The position numbers and the translations under genes are program-made. From Paenibacillus sp. (GTDB lineage: Bacteria > Bacteroidota > Bacteroidia > Bacteroidales > Muribaculaceae): a stretch of 39,952 nucleotides of DNA. Shown piece by piece: positions 1 through 6,798 of this stretch (position 1 is the stretch's first letter; every line of letters starts with the position of its first letter). The stretch spans positions 160,045-199,996 of the forward strand of contig JAMPHR010000001.1 of assembly GCA_023663345.1 (NCBI GenBank). Reading direction: 5' to 3'. The notes beneath the pieces were generated by a model. The model was not told where the DNA came from and did no database searches. It saw only the letters and a program-made list of their open reading frames with translations.

Positions 1-75
1 CTTAACACTCCTTTTTGTATTTTGTATGTTTAAAATAAGTCAAGATGACTTCTGTAACTACGTGTAACTTCAAAA

Positions 76-83
76 TAATTTTG
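76..83 (+). promoter_or_regulatory. Possible -7 box for the first lipoprotein gene
   Basis: TAATTTTG fits the Bacteroidales TAnnTTTG -7 consensus and lies about 58 bp before the start codon at 141. No convincing -33 TTTG is visible; a weak TTCTG sits 21 bp upstream. The surrounding DNA repeats GTAACT three times (near 54, 64 and 84), which could be coincidence in AT-rich sequence. Confidence 0.3.
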
Positions 84-140
84 TAACTTCGTTCCTCACT
101 TCCTGTGTTGGAAAAGCTCATAAAAACAGAAGTTATTTAA

Positions 141-635
141 ATGAATAAGTTATTTCCAATATTTTACACGGCAATCGCCGTAACCTTGGTGTCATGTATT
201 GGTACCGGAAATAAACCGGTGGATGATGGCAGTACTGCAAACGATGCTGTTTCCGGGACCAATGTAACGGCCAACACACTCTCCGATAAAGGAATAAGCG
301 ACAGTGTACCTGATCTGTCAGCGTCTCCCGATTTTATCGGAGAATACACCGCCCCCAATGACGGCTCGACCCTGCAAATCGGAAATAGCACCAATTCCGG
401 ACCAAGTGTAAAAATCAACTTGTTCAAGCTTACTGATATTGACGACGGTGTTGGCTCAGTCACAGCTGACACATTGACATTCACCGCCACCGATGCCGCG
501 GGCAATCCCATCAAGGGCCGGATTACTCTTGATGGCGATACTGCCACACTGGTTTTCACCGGGTCGACATGGGAATACCTGCCTGACGGCTCCACCTATC
601 ATTTCAAGCGCGATACTCAAGCAATTACCGAATAG
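141..635 (+). CDS. Small putative lipoprotein, function unknown
   Basis: This 164-residue protein starts with a lipoprotein signal peptide: a short basic start, a hydrophobic stretch and a lipobox ending LVSC with the lipidated Cys at about residue 19. The mature part is rich in Asp, Thr, Ser and Gly, low in hydrophobic residues and probably beta-rich in the second half (about residues 80-155). I recognise no catalytic motif or family. Many Bacteroidales small lipoproteins look like this and are surface or periplasmic proteins of unknown role. It is followed 39 bp later by a kinase-like gene on the same strand, so the two may be co-transcribed, but no functional link is evident. The start at 141 is chosen because it gives a complete signal peptide. 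Confidence 0.7.
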   Translation: MNKLFPIFYTAIAVTLVSCIGTGNKPVDDGSTANDAVSGTNVTANTLSDKGISDSVPDLSASPDFIGEYTAPNDGSTLQIGNSTNSGPSVKINLFKLTDIDDGVGSVTADTLTFTATDAAGNPIKGRITLDGDTATLVFTGSTWEYLPDGSTYHFKRDTQAITE

Positions 636-674
636 CACACCACATCTCACAACGTTATCAAACACCCTCTGAGT

Positions 675-1172
675 ATGAAACCCATATCTGACATGAGAAA
701 GATCCTCGTAATTGGTTGTCCCGGAGCCGGTAAAAGTACCTTTTCGAGAAAACTGGCCGCTAAGACTCATATTCCACTCTATTACATGGATATGATATGG
801 CATCGTCCCGACAGAAGCAATATCGGTCGCGAGGCTTTATTGAAGGAGTTGGAAAAGATAGTCTGTGGTGACAGATGGATCATTGACGGAAACTATCTCC
901 ATTCGCTCCCGTTCCGCTTGGAGCATTGTGACACGGTTATATTTTTTGACCTGCCTGTCGACTTTTGTCTGGAAAGCGCATTGAATCGCATCGGCACGGT
1001 CCGTGAGGATATGCCATGGACTGATACCGAGATGGATCCCGAGTTCCGTCAGTGGATATTGAATTTCCCGGAAAAACAGTTGCCGGTCATAAACGATTTA
1101 TTGGCTTCCTATAGTGATAAGCTCGTAAGATTTAAGTCAAGAGCCGAGGCCGACAAGTTTTTGCAACTTTGA
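675..1172 (+). CDS. P-loop NTPase, adenylate kinase-like (FlaR / topology-modulation type)
   Basis: A cytoplasmic protein of 165 residues with a Walker A motif GCPGAGKS at about residues 14-21. It then has features of the small nucleotide-kinase-like family often annotated as AAA family ATPase or topology modulation protein: a W/H-rich loop after YYMD and the motif WIIDGNY near residue 75, where family members bind substrate or position catalytic residues. The DTVIFFDLP strand near residue 95 resembles a Walker B-type element. The true substrate of this family is generally unknown. The start could be Met1 (675) or Met7 (693); the latter sits closer to the first beta strand and is equally plausible. 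It ends just before the convergent HxlR gene. Confidence 0.75.
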   Translation: MKPISDMRKILVIGCPGAGKSTFSRKLAAKTHIPLYYMDMIWHRPDRSNIGREALLKELEKIVCGDRWIIDGNYLHSLPFRLEHCDTVIFFDLPVDFCLESALNRIGTVREDMPWTDTEMDPEFRQWILNFPEKQLPVINDLLASYSDKLVRFKSRAEADKFLQL

Positions 1173-1179
1173 CCGGCCA

Positions 1180-1536
1180 TTATTTCTTCCCGTATTTCCT
1201 TTCAAAGATCTCATAATGTTCCTCGCCCCATTTCATCATCGCATCAATAATTGGGGTAAGGGATTTCCCGAGTTCCGTTATCCTGTATTCCGATCGTGGT
1301 GGCAGTTCCGGATATATGGTCTTGACTACGAGGCCATCCTCCACCAGCTCTTTCAGCTGTATGTCAAGCACCCTGGGAGCGGCTTCTGGCAGGCACTTAT
1401 GTATCTCACTCGGACGCATTGCCTCCCCCGAGCGCAATTCATCAAGTATGCACGACTTCCACTTTGATTCTATCAGGCTCATAGTGAGTCTCAGAGGACA
1501 GTCGAGATCTACAGGTATCTTCTTTTCGTATGCCAT
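1180..1536 (-). CDS. HxlR-family winged-helix transcriptional regulator
   Basis: The protein has 118 residues, the usual HxlR length. It shows the family hallmarks: a conserved Cys at residue 13 followed by a winged helix-turn-helix with the segment SKWKSCILDEL, the recognition region ending in the R-VLDIQLKELVEDGLV block, and the wing motif Y-ITELGKSL near residue 90. HxlR proteins are dimeric DNA-binding regulators, several of which sense electrophiles or oxidants through Cys thiols. It is divergent from an NTF2-like gene and two flavodoxin-fold reductases, a common arrangement for redox or quinone stress responses, so it probably represses both itself and that operon. A perfect 16-bp inverted repeat between the two promoters is the likely binding site. 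The specific inducer cannot be read from sequence. Confidence 0.88.
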   Translation of the reverse strand: MAYEKKIPVDLDCPLRLTMSLIESKWKSCILDELRSGEAMRPSEIHKCLPEAAPRVLDIQLKELVEDGLVVKTIYPELPPRSEYRITELGKSLTPIIDAMMKWGEEHYEIFERKYGKK

Positions 1537-1557
1537 TGCGTTGTTTTATTTGTGGTG

Positions 1558-1565
1558 CAAAGTTA
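1558..1565 (-). promoter_or_regulatory. -7 box of the hxlR-type gene
   Basis: On the minus strand this reads TAACTTTG, a good match to TAnnTTTG. It is 22 bp from the regulator's start codon. The expected -33 region lies near or within the inverted repeat at 1589-1627, so repressor binding there would block this promoter. Confidence 0.6.
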
Positions 1566-1588
1566 GTCAATATGTCTGAAAATCAGAA

Positions 1589-1627
1589 TACCGAAAAATT
1601 TTTCCATATATGAAAAATTTTTCGGTA
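1589..1627 (+). promoter_or_regulatory. Perfect 16-bp inverted repeat, probable HxlR operator
   Basis: The arms at 1589-1604 and 1612-1627 are perfect reverse complements, beginning TACCGAAAAA and separated by a 7-bp spacer. The repeat lies between two divergent promoters and its right arm ends one base before the -33 TTG of the rightward promoter. Size and symmetry suit a dimeric winged-helix regulator such as the adjacent HxlR protein. Assignment to that protein is inferred from position. Confidence 0.65.
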
Positions 1628-1628
1628 C

Positions 1629-1659
1629 TTGATTTTAGCTTTATATCATACTAATTTTG
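1629..1659 (+). promoter_or_regulatory. Promoter of the NTF2-like/flavodoxin operon
   Basis: A TTG at 1629-1631 and TAATTTTG at 1652-1659 are separated by 20 bp, matching Bacteroidales -33 and -7 elements and their usual spacing. The start codon at 1700 is 40 bp downstream. The adjacent inverted repeat makes this promoter a natural target of the HxlR-type regulator. Confidence 0.65.
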
Positions 1660-1699
1660 CATCCGTAATCATCGCAAGACTAAATAAAATAAGATAATT

Positions 1700-2083
1700 A
1701 TGAGAGACGAAATCAAGGAATACGAGGCAGTGGCCAAGGCCGCTGAGAATTTTGTAAAGAGTGTGGCCGAGGGCAACAGTTCTTATGCAAAACAGCTGTT
1801 CACCGAGGATGCCGTGCTTTTCGGTATGCTCGACGGCGTGCTGGAGCATGGCTCCATTGAGCAGTTCTACCGCAATGTCGATACCGTAGGTGCCGGAGAC
1901 AACTTCAAGGCCCGTATCGATGTCCTCGCTGTTGAGGAAACCGTGGCTGTAGTCCGGGTGCTCGAGGAGGGTTGGGGCGGTCGCATCGACTTCACCGACT
2001 TCCTGCTCCTGCTTAAGCTCAACGGTGAGTGGAAATGCGTGGCCAAGGCCTACAACCAGAATTCCAATACCATTAAAAAATGA
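1700..2083 (+). CDS. NTF2-like / SnoaL-like fold protein
   Basis: A cytoplasmic protein of 127 residues without a signal peptide. Its pattern is typical of the NTF2-like (SnoaL / putative lumazine-binding) family: an N-terminal helix with AAENFVKSVAEG, then LFTEDAVLFGMLDG and a helix carrying the EQFYRNV segment. Beta strands end with DFLLLLKLNGEWKCVAKAY near residues 100-118. This cone-shaped fold binds small hydrophobic ligands, and members range from isomerases to non-enzymatic binding proteins, so no reaction can be assigned. The stop codon overlaps the next start in ATGA, so it is translationally coupled to the flavodoxin-like reductase. The HxlR operator upstream suggests induction together with that reductase, perhaps in handling a reactive small molecule. 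Confidence 0.75.
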   Translation: MRDEIKEYEAVAKAAENFVKSVAEGNSSYAKQLFTEDAVLFGMLDGVLEHGSIEQFYRNVDTVGAGDNFKARIDVLAVEETVAVVRVLEEGWGGRIDFTDFLLLLKLNGEWKCVAKAYNQNSNTIKK

Positions 2084-2619
2084 AGATTGTAGTTATTAAT
2101 GGTAGCCCTCGGCGTAAAGGTAACACGGCTGCTATGGTGGAAGCTTTTGTGAGATCCGCCGAGGGCAAAGGAAATGAGGTGGTGCGTTTCGACGCCGCCA
2201 TGATGAACATTTCGGGTTGTCGTGCCTGTTGCACCTGCTTCAAGACCGGAAAGGCTTGCTCATTCGATGATGATTTCAACGTCATCGCGCCTCACATCCT
2301 CGATGCCGATGCCGTGGTGTTCGCTATGCCCGTGTATTGGTATTCGATCCCTGCACAGATCAAGGGTGTGATCGACCGCCTGTTCTCATTCATGGTGGCC
2401 GAAAAGCCGATCGCCGGAAAGAAATGTGGACTCATCTCCTGTTGCGAGGAGGACGACATGACCGTTATGGACGGAGTGCGTATCCCTATGGAGCGCACAG
2501 TGGCTCTGCTGAAATGGGATATGGTGGGCGAGGTCCTCATCCCCGGCGTGTTCCACGAGGGAGATATCGAAAAAACCGACGGTTGCTCCCGGGCGGTCGC
2601 TCTTGCTGAAAAATTCTGA
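2080..2619 (+). CDS. Flavodoxin-fold NAD(P)H-dependent oxidoreductase, cysteine-rich
   Basis: This 179-residue protein belongs to the NADPH-dependent FMN reductase / iron-sulfur flavoprotein-like group. It opens with the beta strand and FMN phosphate-binding loop KIVVINGSPRRKGNT (residues 2-16). A Cys-rich segment GCRACCTCFKTGKAC follows near residues 47-61, and then the flavin-contacting motif FAMPVYWYSIPAQIKGVIDR near residues 86-105. Four or five closely spaced Cys resemble the compact Cys cluster of iron-sulfur flavoproteins, although whether they bind a cluster is uncertain. It overlaps the upstream NTF2-like gene by 4 bp and is followed 11 bp later by a second reductase. The operon probably reduces quinones, nitro compounds or similar electrophiles under HxlR control; the substrate is unknown. 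Confidence 0.82.
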   Translation: MKIVVINGSPRRKGNTAAMVEAFVRSAEGKGNEVVRFDAAMMNISGCRACCTCFKTGKACSFDDDFNVIAPHILDADAVVFAMPVYWYSIPAQIKGVIDRLFSFMVAEKPIAGKKCGLISCCEEDDMTVMDGVRIPMERTVALLKWDMVGEVLIPGVFHEGDIEKTDGCSRAVALAEKF

Positions 2620-2630
2620 TAACTGTACTT

Positions 2631-3257
2631 ATGAAAGTCCTGCTTGTAAACGGTAGCCCTAATGAACACGGGTGTACCTTCACGGCTCTTTCCGAGTTAG
2701 CCGGCACATTGCATAAAAACGGTATTGACACTGAGATTGTCTACCTCGGCAAAAAGCCCGTGGCCGGTTGCATCGCCTGCATGAAATGCTTCGAGACCGG
2801 TCACTGTTTCCGGGATGACATTGTTAAGGACTTGCAATCGCGCCTCCACGAGTTCGATGCCATTGTCCTTGGTTCCCCTGTATATTACAGCAACCCCACA
2901 GGACAGATTCTCTCCTTTGCGCAGCGTCTGTTCTTCTGTAAGGAGGGCGAAATGGCCGGAAAACTCGGAGCATCTGTGGTGTCATGCCGTCGTGGTGGAG
3001 CATCGGCCACATTTGAGTCGCTCAATCAATTTTTCACCATCTGCAACATGCCCGTCGTTTCATCTCAATATTGGAACTCCGTGCATGGTTTCACTCCCGA
3101 AGATGTCCGCAAAGATGAAGAAGGACTCCAGACAATGCGTAGCCTCGGTGAAAACATGGCATGGATGCTCAAATGCAAGGAAGCCGGAGCAAATAACGGA
3201 ATCAACCTCCCTGTCTACGAGCCCCGCCTCCGCACCCACTTCATAAACACCCTCTAA
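2631..3257 (+). CDS. Flavodoxin-fold NAD(P)H-dependent oxidoreductase (second copy)
   Basis: This protein of 208 residues is homologous to its upstream neighbour. The FMN-binding loop KVLLVNGSPNEHGCT is at residues 2-16. A shorter Cys motif GCIACMKCFETGHC is near residues 46-59, and LGSPVYYSNPTGQILSFAQR near residues 85-105 is the flavin-side loop. The C-terminal third, with the SCRRGGASATFESLNQFF stretch, resembles the dimerisation region of iron-sulfur flavoprotein-like reductases. It is the third gene of the apparent HxlR-controlled operon and ends 10 bp before a convergent gene. Two non-identical paralogues in one operon may have different electron acceptors. No terminator hairpin is obvious in the short gap. 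Confidence 0.82.
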   Translation: MKVLLVNGSPNEHGCTFTALSELAGTLHKNGIDTEIVYLGKKPVAGCIACMKCFETGHCFRDDIVKDLQSRLHEFDAIVLGSPVYYSNPTGQILSFAQRLFFCKEGEMAGKLGASVVSCRRGGASATFESLNQFFTICNMPVVSSQYWNSVHGFTPEDVRKDEEGLQTMRSLGENMAWMLKCKEAGANNGINLPVYEPRLRTHFINTL

Positions 3258-3267
3258 GTCACCCGCA

Positions 3268-4203
3268 TCACAGCTTCACCTTGATCTTTACGGGGAAGTG
3301 GTCGGATGGCAGACGGCAACGGTAGGCTTTGAGGCTCACTTCCTTGGGGAAGTTGGGCGAGTCGAGTTTCCGGTCCTCCTCTGCAGGACTGCGGTATGTA
3401 TCAGTCAGCACGCCATATTTCTCCACCGTGATATCATCGGTGTGGAATATATGGTCGATGCGGCTGTGGGTGTAGCCGTCGGTCTCGTAGCTGTTGAAAG
3501 TCCCGTTGGGCGCATATACCATACCGGCAGTGGTGAATGAGTCGGAGAGGAAATCCGAGGCCGACAGCACGCCATACAGCTTGTCGGTCTGGTCCACATT
3601 GAAATCCCCGGTAAGGAAAGTGGGCAGTTCCATGCCTATCTCCTTCATCTTGCGCTGTACCAGTATCACGCTCTCCACACGGGCCTTTTCCCCCACATGG
3701 TCGAGATGGAGGTTGAAGAACTGAAACACCTTCCCGGTCTTCTTGTGGCGGAATTTTCCCCATGAGCATATACGCGTACATGCCGCGTCCCACCCGAGTC
3801 CGGGGCGGTCGGGGGTCTCCGAGAGCCAGAAATCGCCGTGGTCTATCATCTCAAACATGTCGGTGTCATAGAATATGGCCGAGTGTTCGCCGTCATTCTT
3901 GCCATCCTCGCGGGCCACACCGATGTATTCGTATCCGGGAAGCTGTGATTTCAGCTCCTCAAGCTGATCCTTGAATCCTTCCTGGGTACCGAATATGTTG
4001 AAATCGTGAAATCTGATGATCTTGGCCACCCACGGGCATCTGCGCTCCCAGCCGTTGCCGTTTATCGAGTCGCCCTCGTTTTTCTGTCGGATATTGTAGG
4101 TGGCCACGTTGAATTCGGCCATCTCGCCGGTAGCATACACGCTGTCGGGGCACGCTATGGTGATCAACATCATCAACGGCAATAGTCGTAAAATGATTTT
4201 CAT
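3268..4203 (-). CDS. Exported endonuclease/exonuclease/phosphatase-family protein
   Basis: A 311-residue protein with an N-terminal signal peptide (a hydrophobic run before VYA, about residue 24). The mature part carries the metal-dependent phosphohydrolase signatures of the EEP fold in order: TYNIR (Asn37), GTQEG (Glu75), NLHLDH (His166, Asp168), TGDFNVD (Asp200, Asn202) and SDHFPV (Asp301, His302). All canonical metal-binding and catalytic positions appear present, so it should be active. Related Bacteroidales periplasmic proteins are annotated as endonuclease/exonuclease/phosphatase and may act on nucleic acids, inositol phosphates or phospholipid head groups; sequence alone does not decide. 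It is monocistronic, with its own promoter at 4254-4261 and the SanA-like gene separately promoted upstream. Confidence 0.85.
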   Translation of the reverse strand: MKIILRLLPLMMLITIACPDSVYATGEMAEFNVATYNIRQKNEGDSINGNGWERRCPWVAKIIRFHDFNIFGTQEGFKDQLEELKSQLPGYEYIGVAREDGKNDGEHSAIFYDTDMFEMIDHGDFWLSETPDRPGLGWDAACTRICSWGKFRHKKTGKVFQFFNLHLDHVGEKARVESVILVQRKMKEIGMELPTFLTGDFNVDQTDKLYGVLSASDFLSDSFTTAGMVYAPNGTFNSYETDGYTHSRIDHIFHTDDITVEKYGVLTDTYRSPAEEDRKLDSPNFPKEVSLKAYRCRLPSDHFPVKIKVKL

Positions 4204-4253
4204 TGAATTTTAGACACTATTAGAAACACTTATTGTATTTTGGTATTCGTGTG

Positions 4254-4261
4254 CAAAAATA
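4254..4261 (-). promoter_or_regulatory. -7 box of the EEP-family gene
   Basis: The minus strand reads TATTTTTG, matching TAnnTTTG, about 50 bp upstream of the start at 4203. No clear -33 element is seen at the expected distance. Confidence 0.45.
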
Positions 4262-4319
4262 ATAAATAACTTGTATTCAGCTGTGAAAAATCTCCGGGGC
4301 AACTGTAAAAAAGTCATAA

Positions 4320-5375
4320 TTATTGGGGGCGCACCCTTATCTCAAATTCTACTGAAATGCTGTCGTCGCTCCGTGATACTCCCGAACTGAAATGTTTGGT
4401 CAGACGGTACATCCCGTTTTCAAACATCCTGCTGTGGCATCGGGTGTCATTTATGTTGCCGATACATGAGTGAGGCGCGTGTATGTACGCTATGGCATTG
4501 AAGATCTGCACAATCTCGCCATCGGCATATTTGCGGTTGTAAGGCATTGGTATCCACTTCCCGTCTGACAATTTTTCCAGTGAGTACATTGTGCCAAACA
4601 TCACCTCATTATCAGTGTCATTGTGTATATCTACTATTATCGAGTCAACCGGGATGCTTAGTTTCTCCGGATCTCTCACACTCATTGTGACTCCGGGACG
4701 TGAGGAGGTGCATTTTTGTGCCGGGACCTCAGGTATCTCAATCCGCTCGCCTAAAAAATGAGGGCGCTTGCCACACCACAGATCCAGCATCATTTTGTCA
4801 CGGGCAAGCCATTCGCGTATGGCAAGACGGGTTCGCACAAATCGGCCGGCCCTTATGGGAGCCGCTATCGCTACAGCATTTATACCGTTGGCCTCCGCGA
4901 GATACAACGCGCGTGCGCAATGGTCGCCTTGCGATATTATTGTCAGCGAATCGCATCCGAACACCTCTTTTGCCCTGACCACCGAATCGAGCGTCCTGAA
5001 TCCGGCGAAATCAAGTATGATCCTATGCTCGGGCACGCCACGGGCTATCAGGGAGTCTCTCATGGCGGTAGGCTCATCATATTCTTTCCGATGATTGTCA
5101 CCGCTCGCGATAATGAAATCTATTTTCCCGGCATGATAGAGTTGGACAGCGAGATTGATTCTGTTGGCGAAATATGAATTGGGACGGCCCTGCCGGTTCA
5201 ATGGATTTGTCCCGAGCAATAGGGCTACCTTATTGTATGGGATCGAGTCCACATTTTCATAAATCAGATTCGCTGTCCTGGATTCCACATGCTTGTTGAC
5301 AATGATTGTGCCGGTAATAATCATTGCGACAAAAATGGCCAGACCCAATATGATTCGTTTATATATTATTCTCAT
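4320..5375 (-). CDS. SanA/YdcF-like (DUF218) membrane protein with a C-terminal Ig-like domain
   Basis: The 351-residue protein has a single N-terminal membrane anchor (about residues 7-27). A SanA-like DUF218 domain follows (about 35-215): VALLLGTNP near residue 50, YHAGKIDFIIASGDN near 80-95, an EPTAMRDSLIARGVP helix and the ISQGDHCARALYLAE segment near 150. SanA proteins affect envelope permeability and vancomycin tolerance in enterobacteria, and the domain's biochemistry is poorly known. The last ~120 residues are not part of SanA. They resemble the bacterial Ig-like domain sometimes found in Bacteroidales lipoproteins (PF20251-like: a phrase such as SLEKLSDGKWIPMP, then a short proline/glycine strand and MYRLTKHF near the end). 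This fusion is the unusual part. The domain assignment is from pattern memory and moderately certain. Confidence 0.72.
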   Translation of the reverse strand: MRIIYKRIILGLAIFVAMIITGTIIVNKHVESRTANLIYENVDSIPYNKVALLLGTNPLNRQGRPNSYFANRINLAVQLYHAGKIDFIIASGDNHRKEYDEPTAMRDSLIARGVPEHRIILDFAGFRTLDSVVRAKEVFGCDSLTIISQGDHCARALYLAEANGINAVAIAAPIRAGRFVRTRLAIREWLARDKMMLDLWCGKRPHFLGERIEIPEVPAQKCTSSRPGVTMSVRDPEKLSIPVDSIIVDIHNDTDNEVMFGTMYSLEKLSDGKWIPMPYNRKYADGEIVQIFNAIAYIHAPHSCIGNINDTRCHSRMFENGMYRLTKHFSSGVSRSDDSISVEFEIRVRPQ

Positions 5376-5419
5376 GTGTTTCGATTTTCAGTGGTGAGTG
5401 GATGAATGATTACGCCATG

Positions 5420-5449
5420 CAAATATAGCGCAATTTTAAAGTATATCAA
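5420..5449 (-). promoter_or_regulatory. Promoter of the SanA-like gene
   Basis: On the minus strand a TTG (5449-5447) and TATATTTG (5427-5420) are separated by 19 bp, a good Bacteroidales -33/-7 pair. The start codon at 5375 lies about 45 bp further on. Confidence 0.6.
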
Positions 5450-5517
5450 GGTATTAAAACGTTAATTTAATCGCATAGCCTATCAAGCGACCGTACCAAT
5501 TGTAACAGTCAGCTTTT

Positions 5518-6012
5518 CTACATTATCGCGCCCCATTTCTTTTTGGGACGGTTGAGGCGGTCGAGGAGACGGCGGCTGCGGCGTGACAATTTTATTTCCG
5601 GCGCGGTAGGCTGTTCCGGGGATTGATCAGAGGTGTCGGGAGAGATGTCTGAATACAAGGGTAGGGGCGTGATGGCGCTTGACTGATTCAGCCCGGGCCG
5701 ATTGGGGCTCGGCAGAGATTGCCCGTCGGTGACGATGGATGTCGTTCCGGAGTTTCCGGCCTGAGTGGCCTTTCTTGCCCTGGCTCTTTCGCGGGCGCGG
5801 GCTGAGCGGGCCATGGCACGTTCCAGTTCGGCGCGTATCATGCCGAAAGCGAGCATGGCCATGTGATCGTGGCTTGCGGGCGATTCCCCATGCAGAAACG
5901 AGTCGACCAGACGCATGGCTTCGGCCACTGAGGCCGGTGAGGGTGCGAGAGCTGTGGAGATGCGCGACGTGATGTCGGCATATACTTTGCGGGATACAGG
6001 GAGATGATTCAT
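5518..6012 (-). CDS. Hypothetical protein with basic, Ala/Arg-rich helix
   Basis: I do not recognise this 164-residue protein. An N-terminal part (about residues 1-65) looks helical. It is followed by a strongly Ala/Arg/Glu-rich helix (about 68-85) with repeated ARARERARARK-like sequence that could be a coiled coil or nucleic-acid contact. Then comes a low-complexity Ser/Pro/Thr-rich linker (85-135) and a very basic tail ending near KKKWGAIM. There is no signal peptide. A start 51 codons further upstream is open, but the promoter-like TACCTTTG at 6040-6033 lies inside that extension and Met at 6012 follows it at a normal distance, so I place the start there. It is divergent from the YdeI-like gene. 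Confidence 0.6.
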   Translation of the reverse strand: MNHLPVSRKVYADITSRISTALAPSPASVAEAMRLVDSFLHGESPASHDHMAMLAFGMIRAELERAMARSARARERARARKATQAGNSGTTSIVTDGQSLPSPNRPGLNQSSAITPLPLYSDISPDTSDQSPEQPTAPEIKLSRRSRRLLDRLNRPKKKWGAIM

Positions 6013-6032
6013 TTTGGACGTTTTTTTATCTG

Positions 6033-6040
6033 CAAAGGTA
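6033..6040 (-). promoter_or_regulatory. -7 box of the hypothetical gene at 5518-6012
   Basis: The minus strand reads TACCTTTG, 20 bp before the chosen start codon at 6012. Its position argues against the longer upstream start. Confidence 0.55.
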
Positions 6041-6094
6041 TGGGTCGTGCCGACAGAAAAGGTGCGATAATGTCGCGTCGTTAAAAATAAGTTG

Positions 6095-6102
6095 TAACTT
6101 TG
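6095..6102 (+). promoter_or_regulatory. -7 box immediately upstream of the YdeI-like start
   Basis: TAACTTTG fits the -7 consensus and ends only four bases before the ATG at 6107. If it is used, the transcript would start at or next to the initiation codon, giving a leaderless or nearly leaderless mRNA. No strong -33 box is visible. Confidence 0.45.
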
Positions 6103-6106
6103 TATT

Positions 6107-6679
6107 ATGACACCGTTGAACGTTCTTGATATCAGGGACCGTGCCGGGTTCCGCCGATGGCTCATGGAGCATCACGCCACCGAAAGGGAGTGCTGGATAG
6201 CTGTAAAGCGTGGCAAGACTCCTCCCGAGGGGGATGTGCTGTGGTATCTTGATGCCGTGGAGGAGGCGCTGTGTTTCGGCTGGATCGACTCTACGCTGAA
6301 AAGCGTTGACGGAGTGCCGTTGCAGCGTTTCGGCCCGCGAACGCGGTCGAGCGGTTGGACCGAGCTTAACAAAGAGCGGTGCCGGAGGCTCGAGAAACTC
6401 GGCCTGATGACCGCCAGTGGGCGCGAGGTGTGTCCCGACCTCTCGGCACAGTTTGAGATCTACCCCGAAGTGATGGCCCGCTTTCGTGCCAATACGCGAG
6501 CATGGGAGAATTTCAAGTCGTTTCACCCGCTGTATCAGAGGGTGAGGATTGATAATATCCAGCGCAAGAAATCATCCCCCGAGCTGTTTCACAGCCGGCT
6601 TGCCAAACTCATAGAGGCAAGCGAGAGGGGAGAGATGATAGGGGAGTGGAACGACAACGGCCTTCTGCTTGATTATTAA
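6107..6679 (+). CDS. YdeI / OmpD-associated (OmdA) family protein
   Basis: This cytoplasmic protein of 190 residues matches the YdeI-like family. The N-terminal segment with RWLMEHHATERECWIAVKRGK is near residues 18-38. LDAVEEALCFGWIDS follows near 48-62, then the signature QRFGPRTRSSGWTELNKERCRRLEKLGLM near 72-100 and a C-terminal region ending in a hydrophobic tail. The family has been linked to bacteriocin or antimicrobial peptide resistance in some organisms and to metabolite binding in others; its molecular reaction is not established. The start at 6107 agrees with the usual start of the family. It is divergent from the small basic protein gene and convergent with the GH109 gene, with a shared terminator hairpin between them. 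Confidence 0.82.
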   Translation: MTPLNVLDIRDRAGFRRWLMEHHATERECWIAVKRGKTPPEGDVLWYLDAVEEALCFGWIDSTLKSVDGVPLQRFGPRTRSSGWTELNKERCRRLEKLGLMTASGREVCPDLSAQFEIYPEVMARFRANTRAWENFKSFHPLYQRVRIDNIQRKKSSPELFHSRLAKLIEASERGEMIGEWNDNGLLLDY

Positions 6680-6737
6680 GGAGGGAATATCCTCTAATAA
6701 CACCCACAAGCTCTACGCGGAGGGAGATAATCAGCTG

Positions 6738-6773
6738 AAAAAAACGAGCCGGGGCATCTGCTGTCCCGGCTCG
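6738..6773 (-). terminator. Rho-independent terminator of the GH109 gene
   Basis: A GC-rich stem (CGAGCCGGG at 6745-6753 with its complement up to 6773, short loop) is followed on the minus strand by a run of seven T. It lies 26 bp after the GH109 stop. The stem could also slow transcription arriving from the YdeI side. Confidence 0.75.
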
Positions 6774-6798
6774 CATTTATTCAGAGGGTATATCGATA

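Noticed and set aside
6013-6165. Upstream extension of the small basic protein frame
   Set aside because: It spans the TACCTTTG box at 6040-6033 and overlaps the start of the divergent YdeI-like gene.
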